A stretch of DNA of 64,000 nt from Lineus longissimus (Eukaryota > Nemertea > Pilidiophora > Heteronemertea > Lineidae). Below are positions 50,701-58,987 of this stretch, piece after piece. Every line of letters begins with the position of its first letter. The stretch's first letter is position 1. The position numbers were made by a program, and so were the translations under genes. The stretch is taken from contig NC_088311.1 in NCBI RefSeq assembly GCF_910592395.1, positions 1,304,501 to 1,368,500 on the forward strand. Direction: 5' to 3'. Below the pieces are notes generated by a model that was given only the letters and a program-made list of their open reading frames with translations, was not told the origin of the DNA and ran no database searches.

Positions 50701-52056
50701 AGGTCAAACCTACTGTTAAAGTAAATACTTTGTAACATGAATAATTTAGTTATGTCTACGAACACAATACATCAAAATATACTAGGGATTGAAATATGAA
50801 AAGATGAGACATTTAGTTGTTGATGGGGAGGAATGAGAGGTCTTTGACATATACCTCACGATCAGAATTTCATAAGCTCACCTTATCCTTTTTTGGCCGG
50901 ATACAATCATGTACTGACCCAGAACTAAACTGGTCAATGACAAAAATTTAGGACCAAACTCATGAGGAGCAGAGACCGTCTTGCTGGAGATTACCCTCGA
51001 GCAAGGTTCCCCTGTACCACCTGCACTCACAGCTGGTATCGCCCATCGGCACCAACCATATCACAGTCAGACAATCTGCACTCGTTGGCCGACTTGTTTT
51101 TGTCACAGTTGAATTTAAAATGAACTCAGAGACAATCTAGGTTTTCAGTTAGAATGTAGAGTGATGACAGGAAGGGGGATGGTTCCCTGCTGACACCAAT
51201 TTGGAGTTTTGCTTCCGCCACTTGAACCTCAAGATGGTGTTTCCTCTTGTGGCTGTGTAACTATTTAACACTCGGACTCGGAGAGACCATACAGATACCA
51301 TAAGTGTATTTACGGTGCAAAATGCTGTATGTTATTTAATGTGTAACATTGAACAATCAAAAAACACATCCTGATCTTCACAACCAGCCGCTGTTCGGCG
51401 GGAGACAAAATCCAAAATGAAACTTGCCTCTTTCTCTAAGTTTGCTCAGCAAACAAAATACTAACTTGGATTTGACCATATATAACAATCAACGTTGTCA
51501 TTACCTACCCATTGGCCTGAAGTGAAATCCTTCATGACATTGATGTGGCCCGACGTCAATTCTCCATGATCCATGTCCAGGACATCATGAGCCCTTTGAC
51601 ATTGCCTTGGCTTTGCCTTGGGGGCGCCATAACGCATTCATACTGACACATAGGCCCATTTAGATTTAGTAAATACAAGTCAAGTCAAGTGATCGTGATA
51701 TACATTTCATTAGCTTCAATCAACCTGAATACAAGGCAGAAACATTGCAAACACTGTGGTGCTGCAACTGCATGGGTTTTGTGTGCAGCCATGTACTGTG
51801 TCCGTGTCAGTGACAATGAGTGTACTAACTCAATACTGTGCATGCAAAATGCTGTACATTATCAGTGCATATTTTTTATGTGTTTTTGAAAGTTCATTTG
51901 TTTAGATTTGCATATTCCTGAATTCTACAATATGACAGCCTCGATAGCCACTCAAGTCGGTTATTCTCTTCTTCGTTACAAGCTCCATCAGAACCACTAA
52001 TGAATTTTGATCAGAAACACATAACTTACCCAGAAATTTTCTGTAAAAAGGGACAT
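18530..52056 (-). CDS. FCHO2: FCHO1/2-type endocytic adaptor (F-BAR + mu-homology domain)
   Basis: Twenty-five coding exons: 52030-52056, 50143-50234, 46414-46488, 45502-45643, 44617-44688, 35074-35179, 34451-34530, 34120-34218, 33796-33892, 31691-31840, 28934-29036, 28378-28464, 27058-27246, 23136-23163, 22888-22945, 22665-22700, 22361-22503, 22020-22090, 21512-21681, 20963-21183, 20464-20705, 19922-20210, 19444-19646, 18970-19199, 18530-18573. They sum to 3054 nt, 1017 aa, with every phase closing. FCHO proteins bind and bend the plasma membrane at the start of clathrin-coated pits and activate AP-2. Residues 1 to about 263 are the F-BAR domain ([20 protein letters not shown], then [11 protein letters not shown]-like, SFAPFW). 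A lysine-rich stretch (314-347) follows, then a Ser/Pro-rich linker and the mu-homology domain from about 742 ([39 protein letters not shown]). The tail GKYLSD matches the family end. Human FCHO1 and FCHO2 are 889 and 810 aa; the symbol is given for the single invertebrate orthologue of both. Confidence 0.93.
19588..19795. repeat. 104-bp tandem duplication over the 3' splice site of FCHO exon 23
   Basis: Two copies, 19588-19691 and 19692-19795, differing at a few bases. Each holds, on the minus strand, the intron end TTTTCAG and the first part of exon 23 ([11 protein letters not shown]...). The copy at 19588-19691 is joined to the rest of the exon; the other lies upstream in intron 22. Reading on from the upstream acceptor runs into a stop codon (TAA) shortly after the copied exon part, so it acts as a decoy site. 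Confidence 0.93.
23164..27057. other. FCHO intron 13, no other gene seen
   Basis: A 3.9-kb AT-rich intron between the 63-codon exon 13 and the 28-base exon 14. No frame on either strand looks like a gene. No clear transposon ends were found. The frames at 23711-24166 and 24742-24936 are of the length expected by chance in AT-rich DNA. Confidence 0.5.
29579..29702. repeat. Perfect 37-bp inverted repeat (hairpin)
   Basis: Arms 29579-29615 and 29666-29702 are exact reverse complements, separated by a 50-base spacer. The arm begins AATGGGTGATATGAATAAAG. It lies in FCHO intron 10. Transcribed from either strand it would fold into a 124-nt hairpin. It may be a short foldback transposon; no target duplication was recognised. 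Confidence 0.9.
35478..35708. repeat. 231-bp foldback element, 104-bp arms
   Basis: Arms 35478-35581 and 35605-35708 are reverse complements over 104 bases with three mismatches, around a 23-base loop. The ends read CATATGTGAC outward. This is the shape of a MITE or foldback element, or of a recent inverted duplication. It lies in FCHO intron 5, 39 bp before the left end of the tyrosine-recombinase retrotransposon. No coding capacity. Confidence 0.93.
35748..35816 (+). repeat. Split direct repeat A1
   Basis: 69 bp, identical to A2 (43151-43219). It marks the left end of the element. It contains the palindrome GTGACGTCAC, which includes a full CRE-type TGACGTCA box and so could also serve the promoter. 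Confidence 0.93.
35898..36160 (+). repeat. Leader repeats of the retrotransposon, paired hairpins
   Basis: The 5' leader holds four copies of a short palindrome, GAACCTTTCGGAGGTT or a close variant, at 35898, 35973, 36067 and 36134. Three are followed by a second one of the type ATCTT...AAGAT with a GGCCA tail (about 35920, 36005 and 36109). The spacing is about 70-95 bp, giving a repeated two-hairpin module in the RNA leader. No such repeat was seen in the 3' part of the element. Confidence 0.75.
36781..37496 (+). CDS. Retrotransposon ORF1 (gag), 5' part, two putative exons
   Basis: An ATG frame at 36781-37020 (80 codons: [20 protein letters not shown] onward) runs into a donor-like GTAGGA. 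A second segment, 37329-37496, follows a 3' splice site (TTTCCCATATCAG) in the same phase, giving 56 more codons ([20 protein letters not shown] onward) that end in a Lys-rich stretch before GTCAGT. The 308-bp gap has a GATGAT repeat and a T-rich tract. I infer a spliced gag N-terminus; the family match is by position only. The junction to the next gag segment does not keep the frame with the obvious acceptor at 37800, so either a different site (for example before 37871) is used or the copy has a frame fault. Confidence 0.5.
37801..38473 (+). CDS. Retrotransposon gag, zinc-knuckle part
   Basis: An open frame after a strong acceptor (TTTTTCAG at 37793-37800), ending in TAG at 38471-38473. It codes for an alpha-helical, charged middle ([15 protein letters not shown] onward), a Gly/Arg-rich stretch, and then one CCHC zinc knuckle at 38393-38434 of the form CX2CX4HX4C ([14 protein letters not shown]). 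That knuckle identifies it as the nucleic-acid-binding part of gag. The frame continues upstream of the acceptor without an ATG in good context, so the start is probably spliced from the upstream segment. A T-rich tract and TTTCTTTGTAG acceptor at 38551-38563 after the stop suggest another intron follows. Confidence 0.75.
38942..41119 (+). CDS. Reverse transcriptase / RNase H with methyltransferase-like tail
   Basis: One uninterrupted frame. It is open from 38879 with an ATG, but a 3' splice site (ATATATTACAG) ends exactly at 38941 in phase, so the coding exon may start at 38942. The RT core shows the active-site motif YLDD (39806-39817) and the upstream [12 protein letters not shown] and [11 protein letters not shown] blocks of DIRS-type RTs. 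RNase H follows, with catalytic Asp in [11 protein letters not shown] (40313), E in KEADAL, D in VDNQAL (40484) and the late D in NLADGPSR. The C-terminal part ([46 protein letters not shown]) resembles the Dam-like methyltransferase tail of DIRS/PAT proteins, with LPPF where a (D/N)PPF catalytic motif is expected. It makes element cDNA from genomic RNA. The frame is intact. Confidence 0.92.
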   Translation, partial: EVPQWEYCEAFDPVRLVSERREPRFSDYRGRPTTALPLSMENILENDWSSQTDWEARMGNLRLRDPNHFVSGQLHSELKNWEFLLRVVDNDESRMVKDWLNNGVNVESFFRPYKGVFKGIRLNSDRPPTQIFSNYENCIKFKGEIIKHLEEGLRSGALEYVGRVGEVKPPHLVMPLLMIEGSRKNRLCHDERFLNLFMKHMPFTLEGLSLLPTLLEEGDYMASSDEKSAYQGVRLSENSKKYFGVQFGGFYFQYTVLPFGWSISPFVYQTVGMQVTTLLRSRGMITTQYLDDRFLGPLVGVERPAGVSTGWSIYYNAVVLSCLGFTIEFLKSVWFPVLKMIHLGLIVHSDLRVFEIPQEKKDSFRVLRESILADDFVQVKSLQKLMGKCNSFCLCIPVARLYIRQMARSVSWAEKHGGVIQLSGGLREEILFWRFLDSHESWSKWRGDRHTDLTLATDASGFGWGAHISNELIIRDLWDKGDTRPIHLKEADALCKTLQSIPDMISDKRLDVLVDNQALVKVWENQSGKDLALVNMLKALVVFLSNLNCDLRLLYVRSADNLADGPSRKISEADARLTMSSWAKVEGWFGPHTFDLMALDSNSMKGPDGRRLPHFTPWPLPDSSGVNIFSQQLSKEQNYYVLPPFNMVGAVMSFVLHDCPTPLSVSMVIPKPTPIPAWWPLLVHRSVHCHKLGEQGRLGIVECPSPSGFGASELKWDLWVARLVL
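41382..42545 (+). CDS. Tyrosine recombinase of the retrotransposon
   Basis: An open frame of 387 codons plus stop, starting after a 3' splice site (TTTGGTTTTTCAG) at 41369-41381. Upstream the frame stays open to 41295 but has no ATG there, so a spliced start or fusion to the RT frame is likely. Catalytic residues of the family are all present: R200 (GGDRAHD), H313-x-x-R316 (PHSLRSG), W339 in VGWS, which takes the place of the second His, and the nucleophile Y348 (THYAR). The enzyme inserts circular cDNA through recombination at the split direct repeats. An A-run of 17 follows 20 bases after the stop codon. Confidence 0.9.
   Translation, partial: RDTIPLDLFGLRTRVDAMMYNHSCKAYEAAKSKLGYQLENFLFEMGSSMISCSPYEICLFLAWCDQSGKTAVHVRSCAQIGARKPVCNCPKRLAFGTVKTKVAQLKVLFDKIGRSGQWARGEGNPVCSREVGIYRGQVREEQSVGHVAPVQAVPLFLPKVRLIALYINRKLEEDQQNLTMKYIWARDQAWLKLMAFGGDRAHDVGLMLSQEVKSLTDNSGFVIRHTWGKNLRVDRPNIFTILRCQDEIICPVKGLEDYVKVAGSMGVSLKVGYFFRPTSHGKVVDAPLSYDAIYERFDFYLTSLGIKDGETPHSLRSGCAIGLQAAGVDRLASMQHVGWSTDDSATHYARSSRVCQANIMRVVVAGSSAGYDSVDHIDHTCLSKSFG
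42546..43081 (+). other. 3' untranslated part of the retrotransposon
   Basis: From the recombinase stop to repeat B1. Starts with an A-rich tract (42566-42582), then AT-rich sequence without a frame of note. No SGNH hydrolase or other extra ORF, as found in some Ngaro elements, is seen. Confidence 0.6.
43082..43150 (+). repeat. Split direct repeat B1
   Basis: 69 bp, identical to B2 (43410-43478); with one mismatch the match extends six more bases to the left (43076 and 43404). It is followed directly by A2. Confidence 0.93.
43151..43219 (+). repeat. Split direct repeat A2
   Basis: 69 bp, identical to A1 at the left end. The B1/A2 join at 43150/43151 should mirror the junction of the circular DNA intermediate, where the right end (B) meets the left end (A). 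Confidence 0.93.
43410..43478 (+). repeat. Split direct repeat B2, right end of the element
   Basis: 69 bp, identical to B1. Host DNA begins after it, at AATTGCCC. Between A2 and B2 lie 190 bases of G+C-rich unique sequence. Confidence 0.92.
46640..47815. mobile_element. Non-autonomous element with ~300-bp core repeats and GAC tract (pearl/Helitron-like)
   Basis: Three diverged core units of 301-314 bp, each carrying TTTGACCTCTGTGACCTTGA (first unit CGACC), CAATCGGGCAAG, GCCCCCTGGTGGCCAA and AGAAACGTGCC. They are followed by a (GAC)29 tract (47671-47758) and a terminal palindrome, AGCTCACCTCT-GCTA-AGAGGTGAGCT, then AAAA. The left edge is set at the GCTCACCTCACGTGGAGG motif near 46656. Core repeats plus microsatellite plus end palindrome is the build of bivalve 'pearl' elements, which are thought to be Helitron relatives. 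The family match is from memory; the borders are approximate. Confidence 0.7.
47671..47758. repeat. (GAC)n microsatellite, about 29 units
   Basis: Uninterrupted GAC repeat inside the pearl-like element, flanked by GGACGACGGAC variants. Long arginine- or serine-only frames across it are artefacts of the repeat. Confidence 0.97.
49966..49991 (+). repeat. Homopolymer of 26 G
   Basis: Twenty-six consecutive G in FCHO intron 1's downstream neighbour (between exons 2 and 3), 151 bp from exon 2. The exact length may be a sequencing estimate. Confidence 0.95.
50235..52029. other. FCHO intron 1
   Basis: A 1.8-kb intron between the 27-base start exon and exon 2. AT-rich; no other exon-like frame or transposon end recognised. 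Confidence 0.55.
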
Positions 52057-52430
52057 TTTTACGAACACCTACTGTACATCCCTCAAAATGGCGAATGTAT
52101 TATGAGATTTGTACGCACGCGCGATGACCTCCAAAGTATCAGTGGCCTTGACCCAAGAAAGGCTGGCTGCGGGAATTTCGATATTCGTGATATTTTGGTG
52201 ACTTTTTCCTCAAAATGTACGATAAATACGTAATTTACACAACATCCAAGCCGATGGTTTCTGTATTGATTAGAAGCTCTTTCTATCGGATTTGGTTTAA
52301 GGGAGTACCAAGGATAGTTTATGTCATAAAATCCTTCTTCAAAATTCATTCATTCTATTAGTGTGCATATTATAGAATTATACACGCATCATGCGCGTGC
52401 ACTGTACATGTACATAGATAATGTACATAG
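52057..52430 (-). promoter_or_regulatory. FCHO 5' UTR and promoter region
   Basis: Directly upstream of the FCHO ATG at 52056 (context AAAATGTCC). CpG-containing pieces such as GCACGCGCG and GCGCGTGCA occur at about 52115 and 52393, in otherwise AT-rich DNA. No TATA box could be placed; the start site is inferred only from the position of the first coding exon. Confidence 0.35.
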
Positions 52431-55400
52431 TACACATACTTGACAGACTACACAGTCACTAAGTTGGAATGTGGTACAGCATATGTTGAGGATACTAATT
52501 TGTTGGTAGAGTCCACTGAAATGATTGATCTGGTGCACTGATTTGAATGATGACAAAACGTAACGTTTAATCATCATGGAGTAATCAGTAGGCCTATGCA
52601 GGACCTTTAAATTTCGACAAAGACCAACAGGCAACACCAATTGAGGCAATTCAAAAGGCGAACCAACCAAATCAATTCAAGACTAAGTCCCAGATGAGGC
52701 AGAGCACGTCGCCCGGCCACACAACAGTAACAAATGCTCATTGAGACTCTGAGCATGTCAGAAGGCAAGCAAACTTAAGACAATGCCTTTCAAGTATGAT
52801 AGTCCTAAGCCACTGAGACCTTTATTGTTTTCAGGTGAAACGCATAATTGGCCAGTGCCCAAACAAAAATTTGTCGAAACTGTTTATTTTGTTCCCAAGC
52901 ACACTTACCTTGAAAAGGTGTGAACCAGTTGGTGTCTATTGCCACATGCAGCCGACAACATGGTGCTGCCATCTGTCAAATTTTGATAAAACTGAAAGAA
53001 CCTGTGTACATGTAATGTACTGGTAAGTCCACATCTAAATACTCTGGCATGTGGCTTAGAGATAGACTATCCCTAAATTTGAAACATTTGAGCACAAGTC
53101 AGCAATAAAATGCAATCATACATACAGGCATAGTGTTGTCAATATGATGGGAAGGAGTGGTGACACAACAAAGTTGACGAATTGCGCTATAGATTACATC
53201 ATCATGATTGATGGTGTGCGACATGATTATATCTTTAATTGCCCTGGTGATCAGTGTGAAAGAGCATCACAATGTTTACATGTACAATAAATGTACCATT
53301 CGTATCACAGGTTACGAGTTGGCAACCAGTCTTTTGTGAGTGGTTAAATTACAGCTATGAACTTCACTGAACAAGTGTCTTCAGTTCTTTGTCTCAACCC
53401 CAGGGGGACCTATTGCCCACTGTTGTGAGTTGCCTGTCATGTGCATTTCATTCAAGCATTGCAACCTGTGGAAGATGGTCATTCATGGTGTTTATTGCCA
53501 GGTAGGTTCGTTTCCTGGCTTTGAAGTGCTTTTTAGATTAGAAATCGGGCTTTTTACTGGCATTCGTATCGGACGGAAGTGAAAATAACTCGGTAGTAGT
53601 TAGTTTTCTGTATTGGTTCTTTGCCCATGCTGTTCAGCCCCAGCCATCTATGTTGAGTTTTGATGGAAACGTTTGATACTGTACAATAATATTGTAAGCT
53701 TTTTTGACATGTCATAAACATTGATGCTGACACTGTTTTACACTACATGTATTTTGTACATAATCAATGATATTATTACAAATATTTACATTGCCAATGG
53801 ATTGGAGCAATTTTATCAGTCTTATCCATCATCGTGATGTGGTCTCAAGCGAGCAGACAAAAAGTATAGTCATGATAGATGGGCAGTGTTAGCACAGTGA
53901 AAAAGATTGTTGGTTCAACTCCCAACTGAGTCAAGACTTTGTACCTCTGCTGAGTACAAAATAACTGCTCTTGTAACTGCTCTTGGAAACCCCAGAAAGT
54001 TTTCTGTGGAGACTGGGATGATATTCCAAAAGAAGTATTTGTGAACAGGCACCAAGCTAAACTGATACAACGCTATAGAAAACCCTATGAAAACGGGGTG
54101 TCGAAAGGAGTCTGAAACAGTGGAAATAGACGGCTGAAATAAAACTTGGCCGTCATTCTGAGAAAAAAAGCTGGGTGTTAAAAGCGTGATGAGCTACATG
54201 GAGGTTTTTCAAAGAGCTGTCCATATGAAACAAGACTGCTAATAGTAACATTAAAACCGCATTGTCATTATAAAATACTAGTTCTACACATTCTTGATAA
54301 GGTTGGAACCATAAGGCATCATGTTTGTACGAAGTTAATCATGCAGTGTGCTGATTATTGGTAAATGTTATTATTGATTGAAATGGAAGTTATAGATTTT
54401 TGGCGCAAACCTTGATTTTCATGTTTACAAAATGTACATCGCGCCTTTCATGGCTTTTTGTTTATTTGTGCCAGAGGAAATTGTTTTAGGTTTCCCGGTG
54501 CTATTTCAACAAACCAAGGCCAACAAAATATGTTTGGAAGTACCACAGCCAACCAATAAAGAAGTGCTTTTCTTGAACTGAACACTGGTGTAATTTTAAG
54601 CTGTTTTAAAAGAGTTTCAAGCTTTTTCTTTCAAATGAAGTCTAGTATTGTACACGTAAATGCCAGCCTTAAAGTTTTACAGGTTTGAAGGATTTGTTCA
54701 ACTTTTTATTTTTTGAAATTAAACAAGGATTTAACTTTCACTTCATAATCAATACATGTTCTACATTACATGTATCTGCTCTGGTTGAAACCAAAATCTT
54801 AATCTGTTCAATGCACACTTTACCATTGTTTGCATTATGTGTTTATATGATCGATTGATTTGGTCAAAGCACAGTTTTGATATTGGATTACATTGTTCCA
54901 ATCCAACGCACTTACATACATGTGCATGTAGATGGAGAAGCAGAAAACAAAAAAAATTGTTTCGGCAATGGGCCTAATTTTATATATAAGATTTGTGATT
55001 TAGAATGCTGGTTATAATGGTATTTGTATGACTTGTTTGAAAGTCCATAACAGCAAGTCAAATTTAAAAAGTCTACAAACTTGGAACTGGAGGAAGACCA
55101 AAAGCTGTTTCTTTCAAGGGCAGTTTTAGTACTGAACTCAGGCTGTTATTTTATTTTATACTTAAATGAAAAGATATAATCAAGACGAGTGTGTATGTGT
55201 GAGTAGCACCATGATCAAGTTCCTTGATGTTTAGTCTCTAACGGAAACTAGGTTGCAAATATATTTTGCACAGAATTCGGCACAAAGGTTTTTCCTGATC
55301 AATACTAGTATGTTCACATGTATGCCAAGTGTGTAGGCTTCGTCTACTGTTACCCTGTGGGTGATATGATGCGGATGATCTTTTTCAAAGGAACACTTTG

Positions 55401-58400
55401 TTCGATAATAAGAATATCTTTAGTGCCTTGATGGCAAAGGATCAGCTTTAAAATATTTGCTGACGACAGACCTGATCTGGCAAAGTTCAGGAGATGGTCA
55501 AGTATAACTGCAATGTAGCCAAAGATGACTGCATTTCAGTCAGGTCAGAATGACAAATATGGCAAGTATAAATGGGTTTCGGACAGACAGGACAGGATGC
55601 TTGGCACCGTTTATATTCCCTCCCACTTGGTCATGACCTATTTGCAGGAAGACCATGATCCAATGTCAGCTTTGGTATTGATAAGTGCAATACATTGGAT
55701 CGAGATGTCCTGGTAGTGGTAGTGTCTATGCAAGGACATGAAGAATGTATCTGTGAAACGTAAAGAGGGCTGACTTGTCCCGTATATGAAGAATGCATGA
55801 TGACATCATGATTGCTTTATATCATGTACATGTATGTTGTGTTGAGATGTTCCAAAATCAAACTGTGAATTGGGTTAATAATAATAGATTAATGTGTAGG
55901 CCTTTGTGTATGAAAAACTGATACACTTGATCACACTGATAATGACTTTGGTCATTTCTCGCAACGGAGCGGAAAGTCAGCTGTATTGAATATGCAAGAT
56001 ACGCTTGAGTTCAACTGAATTAGTTGTTTCTAAAAAAAAAATTGTTGTAAGAATAGATCTTGAGTGGTATGACACAAACTTATTAAACCAGTTATTGCAA
56101 AGTTCTGACTTGCTGCATTGTTCAAAACGTTGGTAATTCATTGATCCATCCCTGTCTGCTGCATCTTGCTAGACATTGATTGTTCTGTGACAGCCCAGTG
56201 TTTGTACCTGAGAACTCAATAATTATCAATGTATTGGTCTGTTATTTAAAAAAGCATTGGTCTGAATAGATGCAAACACTGGGAGGTTATTATTTATTAT
56301 TCAATAATCTTAGCTGGAGATGTTTAACAAGTGCAATGCCATGCATACTGCCTTGGCATAACTGATATTTATAGCAGTTGGTGTGTAAAACTCATCATTC
56401 TTTTTCTTGTCATACTGCATGGTATTGGTTTCTGACTAGCTCTGTGATCTAGCAGTCAAAATGTACATGGACATCACTGGTAGTGGTACCGCCTTGGATT
56501 CACCCAATCAAATTAGAGAATCGATGATCAATACTTGAGGATCTATCACTTGTAGAGTCGTTGCTGTTGGGTATGCAAGGATGAGATGCATTCCTGTCAT
56601 AATAAACAGAATCTTGTCTCCAGGGTTGGAGCTCAACAATGCAGTGCTCTATTATCTTGACAACTCATTTTCTATGCAATGATTTCACTACAGGGTTCGA
56701 TTTTATTTATGGCTGGCCTGAAAATCAACATCTACACTGCTAAAGTTCATCCATTTCAAAGTAAAATGAACCATAAACATGATAAAGGAGAAATAATTGA
56801 TTATACATTTTAACAAAACCAAAAATTGAGGCGGATAATGATAAGAATCAAGTACTGGCTCATTTTCAGAACCCCTCACAAATTCTAAAAAAAGGTCATC
56901 ACTGCCAAATGGTTCAATGGCTAACCCTTGTCAGGGAATCTGCAAACATGACACTTGCTTTATGGAGCCTTACTTTCCATCTCTCGTTTCAGATTGACAT
57001 CAGCTGAAAAAGGATATAAAATAACGTGGAAACTAAAGGAAGTCATCCATAGCTCCAGACCTGGTGAGTTCCATTTCTAAATCTACTTTCTTTGCTCCAA
57101 ATGAAGTCTCAATGTGTTGGCCTTTTCAATCTAAACGAAAAACTTGAAACAGAATGGACACTTACCCCGAAATAGTAGTGTTGGAAATTGGTGATAATCC
57201 TAAAAAGTTATAGAAAAATTATGAAATCATAATCCTGCTTCACTCAGAAACACATGTAGTGCGGTACCCCATGTAGTGTACTATGCTAGTCATGCACTGA
57301 CTCTAGTCTAAGAACTGGATTGAAGCAGTACACCTCAGGTGTTATGTAATTGTATTAAGAGGACCCAAGGTGACTGATTGACATGGCTTTGATTGAATCT
57401 GTATTGTTTAGCTTTCTTCACCATTGTATTGGCTATTGTCTCGGTGTCAACCAAGCCAGGCTATTTTACCCTGACACTGCCCTTTTGTTGCGTTGATAGC
57501 TAAGCATGGCAATTAATATGTTGATTGCAACAAGCTCAAAAATCACCACCACTATTTTATATTGAAAGGGTAGTACAGTATAGTACTACGAGTAGCTAGC
57601 TAGAGTGGAGCAATCTCTTCCAAACAGGGCCTGCAACAAGACTTCTCCTTGCGCATGTTTCCGAGGGAGGAAGTATGTATGGAGTGAAATGGCCTGAAAT
57701 TGTCAGGATGGAGTTGAGGGGCTGGCAGGGGAAATGCCCCCCCCCCCCATGGGGCAGACTTGGCGATGTTTTGACAGGCTTGGGACAAAAAAGGTATTTT
57801 GCCCTGCCCACTGACCAGGAAACAATCTACGGCCTGAATGAACTATCAAATCAAACACTAAACAAACTATGAGTCTCATCATTTTGGTCTCAACTTTGTT
57901 TGGGGAAAGAAAAAGAACTGTGCACTCCAAGACATTGAATCTATTGTGCATGTAACTTGGAAGAGAGCTTGGATGTAGAGCTGGCTCTCCTGACCCTGGC
58001 CAGCCTTCCATGCAAAACACCAGAAAATGATGTATGACTTGTTGCAGTGATCACCAGATCAGCATTGACTTTGTTTTATCACATCTGTTCTATTTCCCCT
58101 CAGATTGTATTGATTGGCAGACAATGAAAAGAGTCAGTTGCTGCAAATCCATGCCTTTTTCTAATTGATTTCTTTTGAATTGAAGTCTTGCCCAGCCATT
58201 GTGTCACCATGTTTACGGACCGGACCCGGCACTATGGCATATTGATTGTGGAACAGACTGCAGATGACTTGACCATTTATAATAGTGCATTCATGAGCCG
58301 ATGAAGGCCAAGTTGATTACAAAAACGGCTGATAATTGCTAATGCCCAATCCATCTTTTGTGATGATGTATCAGATGATTTGGGCCAATGGCACTTGCAC

Positions 58401-58447
58401 AGTTCTGCCTTGTCCGGACTGTCTGAACCATTCTGGGAATGTCTCAA
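52431..58447. other. AT-rich DNA without a supported gene
   Basis: About 6 kb. Frames are short on both strands. One exon-like piece on the plus strand (56993-57063) is discussed as a finding. A C-run of 13 lies at about 57737-57749. I saw no transposon ends, no tRNA and no long repeats. It may be intergenic or intron of a gene reaching beyond the window. Confidence 0.4.
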
Positions 58448-58654
58448 TTTATTGATTATTGCTCAACTGAACCCACCTTCTGGCCTGATTGGTGCTGTTC
58501 CAGCAAATATGCCCTGATAATATTGATTAGCTTCCATCTGTGCCTCCAGTTGCAACATTGCCACTTGAGTTTGTCCACCATCTCTACCTAAACTGTATCG
58601 TCTCCAACCTGACCTTTTGAAATGGTGAATTTTCAACTAACAGGTTCACTGCTT

Positions 58655-58987
58655 TCAGATTAGTATGTCCGTCAATTTGAAGTTCGTCTCCCATTTCAGC
58701 GGACAGCCCTGTCCGTATCCAGAGAGACTAAAGGCCCCGATGAGATCAGCCTGCCCTTTAGCTATAACTGAGATGTAGTATCTTGTGTCTGGCATTTCCT
58801 CTTCCTTCAAAAAAGACAATGAATGAGAGTGAACTTCAGACATACACCTCTTCAGCTCAGGTACTGAACTATCACTTGGCTGAAACACCCACCGCAAAAC
58901 CATTGAAAACACATCGCTTGATTTCATTTCTACAATTTTAGATTCATTCTCATTGAAACATTTTGAAGGTGAAAATACTTGAATCAC
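58655..58987 (-). CDS. Hypothetical last exon, 110-aa frame
   Basis: A minus-strand frame with balanced composition, unlike its AT-rich surroundings; it includes DTRYYISVIAKGQADLIGAF and ends KLTDILI. An AATAAA on the same strand lies at 58448-58453, about 200 bases after the stop, which fits a terminal exon. I do not recognise the protein. A splice-site-like CTTTCAG on the opposite strand next to its end weakens the call, since the plus strand could also be coding. Confidence 0.25.
   Translation of the reverse strand: MIQVFSPSKCFNENESKIVEMKSSDVFSMVLRWVFQPSDSSVPELKRCMSEVHSHSLSFLKEEEMPDTRYYISVIAKGQADLIGAFSLSGYGQGCPLKWETNFKLTDILI

Noticed and set aside
57150-57240. Possible first exon of FCHO (34 nt between TTTTTAG and GTAAGTG, ending TATTTCGGG)
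   Set aside because: No frame gives the conserved FWGEKN start. The exon at 52030-52056 (MSLFTENFW) matches the family and the phase.
57600-57872. Plus-strand frame after a possible acceptor (CTTCCAAACAG)
   Set aside because: Composition is random-like and passes through a C-run; no family resemblance.
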